A DNA stretch of 5,095 nucleotides from positions 1 to 5,095 of the forward strand of contig WGEM01000003.1 of assembly GCA_015492755.1 (NCBI GenBank), given 5' to 3'. The notes beneath the pieces are model-generated. The model was not told the DNA's origin, searched no databases, and saw only the letters and a program-made list of their open reading frames with translations. The translations under genes were made by a program, and so were the position numbers. Below, in pieces: positions 1 through 4,719 of the stretch; position 1 is the first letter of the stretch, and each line of letters opens with the position of its first letter. The stretch comes from Gemmatimonadota bacterium (GTDB taxonomy: Bacteria; Gemmatimonadota; Gemmatimonadetes; Longimicrobiales; Gaopeijiaceae).

Positions 1-1
1 A

Positions 2-55
2 TGTGCGCCCCGGCCCACCGGCGGGGAAGCCTCCGGCACGCTGCTCGAAGGGTGA
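2..55 (+). CDS. possible 3' end of an upstream gene (partial)
   Basis: In the second forward frame the window opens with 17 sense codons, CAPRPTGGEASGTLLEG, followed by TGA at 53-55. Third codon positions are mostly G or C, as expected for a coding region in this GC-rich DNA. The piece is too short to name a product, and a random open stretch of this length is common in GC-rich sequence, so this is only a suggestion. If real, the gene starts left of the window and ends just before the repeat scrap at 70-97. Confidence 0.25.
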   Translation, partial: CAPRPTGGEASGTLLEG

Positions 56-69
56 TCGGAACGTGGGGT

Positions 70-97
70 GGGCCGCGTTGGGGATGCCACGGCCCCG
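70..97 (-). repeat. 28-bp fragment of the A/B repeat family (copy C)
   Basis: Positions 70-97 match the reverse complement of 2775-2802, inside the right arm of element A, with only two adjacent mismatches in 28 bases. The shared blocks are GGGCCGCGTTGGG and TGCCACGGCCCCG. The match stops on the right just before the probable end of the IS256-type element near 100. No clear copy of the ACTCGGACAGG terminus is present on the left. It reads as a third, badly eroded copy of the repeat family, possibly cut by the IS256 insertion. Confidence 0.55.
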
Positions 98-99
98 GA

Positions 100-135
100 G
101 GGCCTGTCCGATTCTCTGTGTACATCTGTGTACAT
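100..135. repeat. probable outer end of IS256-type element, with tandem decamer
   Basis: Directly after the transposase remnant (whose original stop is at 146-148, minus strand) lies GGCCTGTCCGATTCTCTGTG, then two perfect adjacent copies of CTGTGTACAT at 116-125 and 126-135. IS256-family termini commonly sit a few tens of bases beyond the transposase stop and often contain a TGTGTA motif, so the element probably ends near 100. The opposite terminus is not in the window, so the inverted repeat cannot be verified. The first bases share GCCTGTCCGA with the ends of elements A and B. Confidence 0.4.
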
Positions 136-145
136 GGGCTCTTCA

Positions 146-510
146 TCAGACGGGCACGCGGTCAGGGAACAGGAGCGCGAAGTGGTTCAGCGCGCTGCTT
201 CAATCCTCCACCGGCCGGGTCCAGCGTTCACTCGCTTTCATGATGGCGAGGTAGAGCACCTTCCTTACCGGCTCGGGGCCGGGAAACGCACCGCGCTTCT
301 TCGTCACCTTCCGGAGCTGTGGGTTCATCGCCTCGACACCGTTGGCCGTGTCCATCACCTTCCGTATCTCGCGCTGATCATCGAACAGCCGCGTGAGGTT
401 GGACCAGTTCCTCCGCCATGTTCGGCTGATCATCGTGAAGCGCTCGTCCCAGCGCTCCTCGAATGCCGCCAGCGCCGCTTCCGCCGCCTCCCCCGCCGAG
501 GCGGTCACAC
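146..510 (-). pseudogene. IS256-family (mutator) transposase, C-terminal remnant
   Basis: The minus strand encodes the C-terminal ~120 residues of an IS256-type DDE transposase. Recognisable family blocks, in order, are AALAAFEERWDERF, SRTWRRNWSNLTRLFDD, EIRKVMDTANGVEAMN, PQLRKVTKKRGAFP and KVLYLAIMKASERWTRP. The Glu in NGVEAMN occupies the position of the catalytic E of the DDE triad. The Thr-Asn usually seen before it is altered (TAN for TTN). The N-terminal ~280 residues, with the two catalytic Asp, are missing: similarity fades upstream of about 510. TGA at 200-202 interrupts the frame after RPVED exactly where the family has Trp (NW/DW). Beyond it the same frame continues SSALNHFALLFPDRVPV to a second stop at 146-148, the expected natural end. 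The TGA is therefore a nonsense change of TGG, not the true terminus. The copy is dead by truncation and by mutation. Family-level confidence is high. Confidence 0.85.
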
Positions 511-606
511 CGAAGCTCGAGGCCCTGGCGCTGGGGCCCGTGGAGGTGGTAGAAAGAGTGAAGCGAGCGGGGGGCGCGGCTACGCCGGCTGCAGAAGCCG
601 ACGCCT

Positions 607-1524
607 TCACGCGGACTGTGAGGTATGCCCGGGGGACAGGTCACGACCCAGGAGACCCTTGAGGAGTGGCCTCACGTCAGGGTCAGCCGTGGCCCGCTGC
701 AGCGACTTGGTGAAGGCGTCGTGGGTGAACCACCCCGCCGAGTTCAGAAGGGAACGAGTGGGCGGTGCGTCGCCGCAGGGCAGAAGTACCGCCGCCAGTC
801 GCGTGGCTCGCAGGAAGGTTCCGGGGGGGGGCAGACCTGCTTCGTCGAAGAAGCGGTAAAGTCCCGCCCGGGATAACCCTAGCCGGGCGGCCAGCCGGGA
901 GACGCCGCCGCCTGCCATCCCGGTGGCCACAACGGCGGGCAGCGTGCCGTCATCCAAGGCGTCGGGCCAGAGAGCGCGGCAGGCCTGGACCAAGTGGTTG
1001 AGCGTGGAGTTCCGGAGCACCGCCCTCACCGCATCGTCGAGATCAAGCTGACGTCCGACGTCAGAGACTTGGATCCAGGCAAGGCCGATGAGGCGTGACT
1101 GGATGGCTGTGGCCAAAAGCTGAGCATCCGGCGAGAGAATCACGCCCACGGGAACAACGTGGGACCGCGAGCATGTCCAACGGATGAGTTCTTCCCATTC
1201 GGCTACGCTGCGCACCCGAACCAGCACCCCGTCGGTGGGCGACTCGTGGGGCGGAAGCGTGGGCAGGTGGACGAAGTCGAGCCAGGTAGGAGCGCCGAGG
1301 CCGTGGACCCTGACGAGGGAGAGGATCGGTGACGTGCCGCAACACCATCCGCGAACGTCAAGGGGGCTGCACCACAGTTGCCGGCCGAGGGGGGAAGCGC
1401 AAGGGTCTCGTGCCCGGGCAACGGCCGTGGGGCGTGAGAGGGATGATCGACGTACGCCGACTGATCCGCCCCGGCGCACCACGCTTCTCGCGACGACCCA
1501 CGATTGGATGAGGCCGTGACGCAC
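607..1524 (-). CDS. AraC-like helix-turn-helix transcriptional regulator
   Basis: The C-terminal third carries two helix-turn-helix units in AraC/XylS arrangement. The first is VSRLAARLGLSRAGLYRFFD, followed by the EAGLPPPGTFLRATRLAAVL linker helix. The second is weaker, around SLLNSAGWFTHDAFTKSLQR. It should bind DNA and act as a transcription factor. The middle part (SHVVPVGVILSPDAQ, then IGLAWIQVSDVGRQLDLDDAVRAVLR) has the strand-helix rhythm of a receiver-like fold but no phospho-acceptor Asp cluster that I can place; that is inference. The start is unsettled: in-frame GTG codons lie at 1524, 1482 and 1479, none with a good Shine-Dalgarno, and the first ~70 residues from 1524 are Arg/Ser-rich and look poorly coding. 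Protein-like sequence begins near 1320. An ATG at 1348 is in another frame, so a 5' frameshift is possible. From GTG 1524 the protein is 305 aa. It is divergent from the propeller gene at 1629, which makes that gene a plausible target. Confidence 0.65.
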   Translation of the reverse strand: MRHGLIQSWVVARSVVRRGGSVGVRRSSLSRPTAVARARDPCASPLGRQLWCSPLDVRGWCCGTSPILSLVRVHGLGAPTWLDFVHLPTLPPHESPTDGVLVRVRSVAEWEELIRWTCSRSHVVPVGVILSPDAQLLATAIQSRLIGLAWIQVSDVGRQLDLDDAVRAVLRNSTLNHLVQACRALWPDALDDGTLPAVVATGMAGGGVSRLAARLGLSRAGLYRFFDEAGLPPPGTFLRATRLAAVLLPCGDAPPTRSLLNSAGWFTHDAFTKSLQRATADPDVRPLLKGLLGRDLSPGHTSQSA

Positions 1525-1628
1525 CGAACCCCGGTGGTCCGGGCCTGAGACGATCCGTCCGGTGAACGCCGGATTTTGAGACGAATCGGGTGTGGCGGCA
1601 TGTGCCGGAGCGCCCCTGATTGTAGGAC
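1525..1628. promoter_or_regulatory. divergent intergenic region with candidate operator
   Basis: About 104 bases separate the regulator (minus) from the propeller gene (plus), so both promoters should lie here or just inside the poorly defined regulator 5' end. TCCGGTG-AA-CGCCGGA at 1558-1573 is a 16-bp near-palindrome with one mismatched pair, a possible operator. TTGAGA at 1576-1581 resembles a -35 box, but the hexamer 17 bases downstream (CATGTG) is a poor -10. Nothing here is conclusive. Confidence 0.25.
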
Positions 1629-2520
1629 ATGAAGGGTCGCAAGCGAGCTTCAGTCGCAGTTGCGGGATTACTTCTGGCTTGGAGCCTGCCTCTGCCGTGG
1701 CATGTCCACGGCCAGCAGCTGCTGCTCTCTGAGCAGACCCGCTTGGATATCCCGATCGAGGCGGATCCGCGGATGGTAGCAACGACTGCCGGCGGCAGGA
1801 TGTTCGCGGTTGGACCTCCCACGGGGCTGGCGATCGCCGCAGACTCCGCAGGGCTGCGCTGGTCGCGGCCATCGCCGGTTGTTTGGCCCCTCGCAGCGGG
1901 GTGGTCGGACAGCACATGGTGGACGCTTGACGCTGCCGGTGCCATAACCGCGATGGATGACGAAAGCGGAGCTCTCGTCGATTCTCTAGTGGTAGAAATG
2001 CCCCCTCGTCCCATCAGTGCCACATGGGTGGATGGGTCCTTCCGCCTTCTGGTAGAATCGAGCGGTCAGGCGCTCGGCATGGCATCGATCAGGCTCGATG
2101 GATCGTGGGGATTCAGTGTCGATATTCCGTTGCCTGAGGGTTGGGATGCCCGGGCAACTCAGATCTCTCCTCTTGGAGATTCCGTCGCTTTAGTCGAGCG
2201 GAGATATCCCTTCCGTGTGATGCTCTATCCGGTCGATGCGAAGGCGGGCCAGGGAAACCTGGAGTACCCTGGGACGCTGTGGCAGGCACCGAGCCTCGTC
2301 GGTGTCCCTTCGGACTCCCTCAATCACTGGAAGGCACTGTCGGTGGTACCCATTCGAGGGGGGGTCCCTCCAGGTAATCGCCGATATCAGATCCGACCAG
2401 CGAATGTTGATTCGGCGTGACGGACGAGGCGCCATAGTGACCGAGCGCGGCTTAGATGTTCCGCTCGCATTCCTCGCTGGATACCCAGCCCTCGAACGGG
2501 TCGTCGCCGTTCGGAACCTC
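1629..2520 (+). pseudogene. secreted 6-bladed beta-propeller protein, frameshifted
   Basis: The product begins MKGRKRASVAVAGLLLAW, a basic n-region and hydrophobic core ending near HVHGQ, so it is predicted to be exported. The rest shows short repeated strand units with Gly/Asp turns (TTAGGRMFAVGPP, STWWTLDAAGAITAMDDESG, GDSVALVERRYPFRVMLYPV), as in the secreted beta-propellers common in this type of genome. The first frame ends at TGA 2418-2420 after 263 residues. Before that, from GGGGGGG at 2358-2364, the neighbouring frame continues with propeller-like sequence (GGSLQVIADIRSDQRMLIRR, DGRGAIVTERGLDVPLAF, LERVVAVRNLG). Removing one G rejoins them, so a single-base insertion (or sequencing error) best explains the break. 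The rejoined frame then runs into repeat element A at about 2517 and reads on to a stop at 2674-2676 in sequence that looks non-coding, so the native last few residues seem lost. Upstream AGG (1624-1626) is a weak ribosome site. Ligand and role are unknown. Confidence 0.7.
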
Positions 2521-2829
2521 GGAGTCTGTCCGAGTAAAAGGAGTGGGCCGCGCACGTGGTGGGTTCGCGTGTTCAGCCAAGGAGCGCCGACGAGGCGTAG
2601 CAGCGCTACGGCGAGGAGAAGCGACGATGGATCAACCGCGAACCCACCACGTGCCCATCCACCTGCAGGACCATGACATCGAAGATTGTGGGTTGGGCGC
2701 GGCACGGCCCCGCCTCCGTCGTTGGCGCTCCTCGACGTAGCTCGGGCTACGCCGTCGTCGCGCCGCCTAGGATTCGGGGCCGTGGCACGCCCAACGCGGC
2801 CCGCTCTCTTACTCGGACAGGCTCCTAGG
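2517..2829 (+). mobile_element. MITE-like repeat element A, complete, 313 bp
   Basis: The element has imperfect terminal inverted repeats of about 35 bp. The left end (from 2517) reads CCTCGGAG then TCTGTCCGAGTAAAAGGAG and GGGCCGC. The right end, reverse-complemented from 2829, reads CCTAGGAG then CCTGTCCGAGTAAGAGAGC and GGGCCGC. A second inverted pair lies inside: GTTGGGCGCGGCACGGCCCC near 2692-2711 against GGGGCCGTGGCACGCCCAAC at 2776-2795. The left half also holds long hairpins (separate entry). No open frame in it resembles a transposase, so it would be non-autonomous. No clear target-site duplication flanks it. It occupies nearly all of the non-coding stretch between the broken propeller gene and the Cys-rich gene. 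Its left 200 bp recur inverted at 4520-4719. Confidence 0.7.
2552..2654 (+). repeat. 18-bp perfect inverted repeat enclosing a second hairpin
   Basis: GCACGTGGTGGGTTCGCG at 2552-2569 is the exact reverse complement of CGCGAACCCACCACGTGC at 2637-2654, with 67 bases between. Inside the loop CGTAGC-AGC-GCTACG (2596-2610) makes a 6-bp stem with a 3-base loop. The pair can fold as a long outer stem with a nested inner hairpin, in RNA or single-stranded DNA. In copy B the outer stem keeps pairing through a G-C to A-T double change and the inner stem keeps it through G.U, if the strand read is the plus strand of A (minus strand of B). Confidence 0.8.
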
Positions 2830-2898
2830 CCACCTCGAGGTCGTGTCGTACACCTGTGTCTGGAGTGGCCCAGACCTGAGACTCATTGGAGGTGAGTG

Positions 2899-3312
2899 AT
2901 GAAGATGTCCAGGCTGTTCGCGGCTCTGTTGTTGACGGTGCCGGTTGCCTTGGCAACCCCTTCGGCGGGAGCGGCGCAGTGTTGGGGTTGCGGTGAATAC
3001 CCCGACGGCTGCTGGGGGTGCCAGGGGGCGAAGAGCGGCGCAGGCGCCTGCGCTCAGCCGGTGTGCGGCGTGTGCCTTCCAGCACCGTGGGGCTGCGACG
3101 AAATGGTGTCTTTGGACGGCTCCGGTGTCCTTGGCCCTGGCATGGAGTGGACAGAGGTGGTGTCCACCTTGATCAACACCCAAGATCGGGAGTCATCGGG
3201 CGCATCCAGGCTGGTAGCTCGGCGTCCGTGTGACGACGCCATCGTGGCGAGGCGCTACCCTCATTGGAAGCAGGTTGCGGCGAGAGAGAATACGAGGGTA
3301 CTGATCCTCTGA
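2899..3312 (+). CDS. small Cys/Trp-rich secreted protein, unknown function
   Basis: This 137-residue product starts MKMSRLFAALLLTVPVALAT with likely signal-peptidase cleavage after SAGAA, just before QCWGC, so it should act outside the cytoplasm. The mature N-terminal ~45 residues are dense in cysteine: CWGC, a second WGC, then three more Cys before a third WGC. With one late Cys in ARRPC there are nine in all. They could form disulfides or bind a metal; the sequence does not decide. The tail (RLVARRPCDDAIVARRYP) ends in a short strand-like VLIL. ATG 2899 is chosen because GGAGG (2888-2892) sits 6 bases upstream; GTG 2896 and ATG 2905 are in-frame alternatives. The propeller gene follows 52 bp downstream on the same strand, suggesting co-transcription. 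I have seen similar short QCWGC-type proteins next to propeller genes in Gemmatimonadota, but no function is known to me. Confidence 0.75.
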   Translation: MKMSRLFAALLLTVPVALATPSAGAAQCWGCGEYPDGCWGCQGAKSGAGACAQPVCGVCLPAPWGCDEMVSLDGSGVLGPGMEWTEVVSTLINTQDRESSGASRLVARRPCDDAIVARRYPHWKQVAARENTRVLIL

Positions 3313-3346
3313 CGGGGATGCTTAGGGGATCCTGCACCCCGACGGG

Positions 3347-3352
3347 AGGAGG
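3347..3352 (+). promoter_or_regulatory. strong Shine-Dalgarno for the propeller gene
   Basis: AGGAGG, extended to GGGAGGAGGT, lies 12 bases before ATG 3365. The spacing is somewhat long, but no closer in-frame start exists, so it supports ATG 3365 as the start. Confidence 0.65.
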
Positions 3353-3364
3353 TAGAAGTTCCCG

Positions 3365-4510
3365 ATGAATCTCATTCCGCTGTTGCTGACCCTTCAGTCT
3401 CTTCAAGCGCCCCTTCCCCGGTGGCATGCGGAGGAGCAGGTCCGCATCGGTTCCATCGACGATGACCGCACGGCTTTCGAGGCGGTGGTGGACATCGCGG
3501 TGGGACCGGCGGGCCGGGTTTACGTCCTGGACCGGGACGCGGCGAGCATCGCTGTCTTCACGCCGGAAGGACACCGGCTGGGCTCCGTGGGCCGCAAGGG
3601 AGGGGGGCCGGGAGAGTTCGGGATGCCACAACGGCTGGGGTGGCTTCGCGACACGCTCTGGGTGGAAGACCCTGGAGCGCGGAGGCTGACCTTCTTCTAT
3701 CGGGGGGAGCCGGTACGCACCGTGACGTTTCATGACCCTCATGTCTTTCATGGGCAGGTCACCCACCCTTCCCCCGGGCCACCCCTCGCGAATGGCACCC
3801 TTCTGGCGCTTGCCATCGTATCTATGAATGAGGCCGGGGGTGTGCCGCGGCCCAAGCTCCCGATCTACCAGGCTACCCGGAGCGGGGAGGTCATCCGGAC
3901 GCTGGCCGCCTTGGACCTGGACCGAAGGGCCCTCCGATTCGGTCCGTGGGGAGCGAAGGTGTCTCAACCCATCGCCGACCACAGCCTCTTCGACGTCGCT
4001 CCGGACGGAAGCCGGCTCTGGCTCCTGGACAGAGTCGCGGCCCGCACGCCGACTGAGGCGGAGATGCACCTGTATGCGCTGAGTCCTTCGGGGGATACGG
4101 TGGTGGACCGGGCCATCCCGTACCGGCCCACCCCCCTCACCGAGGAGGAATTCGAGCGCCGCACCAAGCCGGTCCTGGACGCGATCCGGGAATCCGGGAT
4201 CGGGCAGTCCCGCGTGGCCGAGGTGGAGCGGGCCTACGCGGAGCTGGCGTACCGCCCCCCCTTCCTGCCCCCGGCGAGCGCCCTGGTGGCCGGAGCGGAC
4301 GGGACGGTGTGGATCGGCCGCGAGGACATGGGGGAGGAGGAGAAGGAATGGCTGGTCGTGTCGGAGACGGGCGAGCTGCTGGCCACGGTGCGGCTCCCCG
4401 GTGACTTCGCTCTGCTGTGGGCGACGCGCACGACGCTGTGGGGCGTACGGCGGGGCGCTTGGGACGAGGAATACGTGGTGCGGTTGGAAGTTGCGCACGG
4501 GCCCGGGTAG
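3365..4510 (+). CDS. secreted 6-bladed beta-propeller protein
   Basis: The gene encodes 381 residues. A short hydrophobic leader (MNLIPLLLTLQSLQAPLPRW) with no basic n-region suggests export, with a possible cut near LQA. The first clear blade (residues ~41-75) reads VVDIAVGPAGRVYVLDRD, then SIAVFTPEGHRLGSVG, and leads into GRKGGGPGEF at 76-85, the hallmark of this NHL-like propeller group. Further blades appear around VEDPGARRLTFFYRGEPVRT, LFDVAPDGSRLWLLDRV and LVAGADGTVWIGRED, closing with strands near the C-terminus (LLWATRTTLWGVRRG). A helical insertion (LTEEEFERRTKPVLDAIRES) interrupts the blades at about 260-280, an Arg/Glu-rich segment. No catalytic residues are evident; binding or scaffold roles are typical guesses for such folds. 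It lies 52 bp after the Cys-rich gene. It is the intact counterpart of the broken propeller gene at 1629 and is visibly richer in GC. Element B begins about 10 bp after its TAG stop. Confidence 0.9.
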   Translation: MNLIPLLLTLQSLQAPLPRWHAEEQVRIGSIDDDRTAFEAVVDIAVGPAGRVYVLDRDAASIAVFTPEGHRLGSVGRKGGGPGEFGMPQRLGWLRDTLWVEDPGARRLTFFYRGEPVRTVTFHDPHVFHGQVTHPSPGPPLANGTLLALAIVSMNEAGGVPRPKLPIYQATRSGEVIRTLAALDLDRRALRFGPWGAKVSQPIADHSLFDVAPDGSRLWLLDRVAARTPTEAEMHLYALSPSGDTVVDRAIPYRPTPLTEEEFERRTKPVLDAIRESGIGQSRVAEVERAYAELAYRPPFLPPASALVAGADGTVWIGREDMGEEEKEWLVVSETGELLATVRLPGDFALLWATRTTLWGVRRGAWDEEYVVRLEVAHGPG

Positions 4511-4522
4511 TCCACGCCCGGG
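4502..4522 (+). terminator. GC-only hairpin across the propeller stop codon (possible)
   Basis: CCCGGG at 4502-4507 and CCCGGG at 4517-4522 can pair around a 9-base loop that contains the TAG stop. There is no following T-run, so it does not meet the usual intrinsic-terminator pattern; it might still stall polymerase or protect the 3' end. The same stretch meets the inner edge of element B. Confidence 0.2.
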
Positions 4523-4719
4523 GGCGGAGCCGTGCCACGCCCAACCCACAATCTTCCATGTCATGGTCCTGCAGGTGGATGGGCACATGGTGGGTTCGCG
4601 GTTGATCCATCGTCGCTTCTCCTCGCCGTAACGCTGCTACGCCTCGTCGGCGCTCCTTGGCTGAACACGCGAACGCACCATGTGCGCGGCCCACTCCTTT
4701 ACTCGGACAGGCTCCTAGG
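4520..4719 (-). mobile_element. repeat element B, inverted partial copy of element A
   Basis: Read on the minus strand from 4719, this region matches 2517-2717 of element A with about ten substitutions and one single-base indel over 200 bp (about 95% identity, counted by eye). It includes the outer terminus CCTAGGAG then CCTGTCCGAGTAAAGGAG, the hairpin module, and the inner box GTTGGGCGTGGCACGGCTCC. It lacks the spacer and the short right arm seen in A, so it has one recognisable terminus only. It fills almost the entire 204-bp gap between the convergent propeller and aconitase-X genes. Its terminal palindrome CCTAGG contains the stop codon of the latter. Confidence 0.75.

Noticed and set aside
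393..662. Forward frame with coding-like stretch (EALALGPVEVVERVKRAGG)
   Set aside because: Codon pattern around 500-640 is mildly plausible, but it spans the transposase boundary and the regulator stop, has no recognisable domain and no ribosome site.
68..859. 263-codon forward open frame
   Set aside because: It crosses the transposase remnant and the regulator on the opposite strand; composition is shadow-like.
1525..1917. N-terminal extension of the regulator frame to ATG 1917
   Set aside because: It would overlap the signal peptide and first blades of the divergent propeller gene, and its translation has no protein character.
2858..2875. GTCTGG/CCAGAC hairpin upstream of the Cys-rich gene
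   Set aside because: The stem is only six base pairs with no T-run or partner sites; insufficient for a terminator or operator call.
2831..2894. CACCTC (2831-2836) could pair with GAGGTG (2889-2894) and mask the ribosome site of the Cys-rich gene
   Set aside because: A six-base complement in a GC-rich leader is easily fortuitous, and no transcript start is known.
2686..2895. Small forward frame across element A and the leader
   Set aside because: It reads through the terminal inverted repeat, has no ribosome site, and ends at the start of the real gene.
3173..4588. 471-codon open frame on the minus strand
   Set aside because: It lies antisense to the well-supported propeller gene; its translation is Arg/Pro/His-rich with no motif. 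It is a GC-rich shadow frame.
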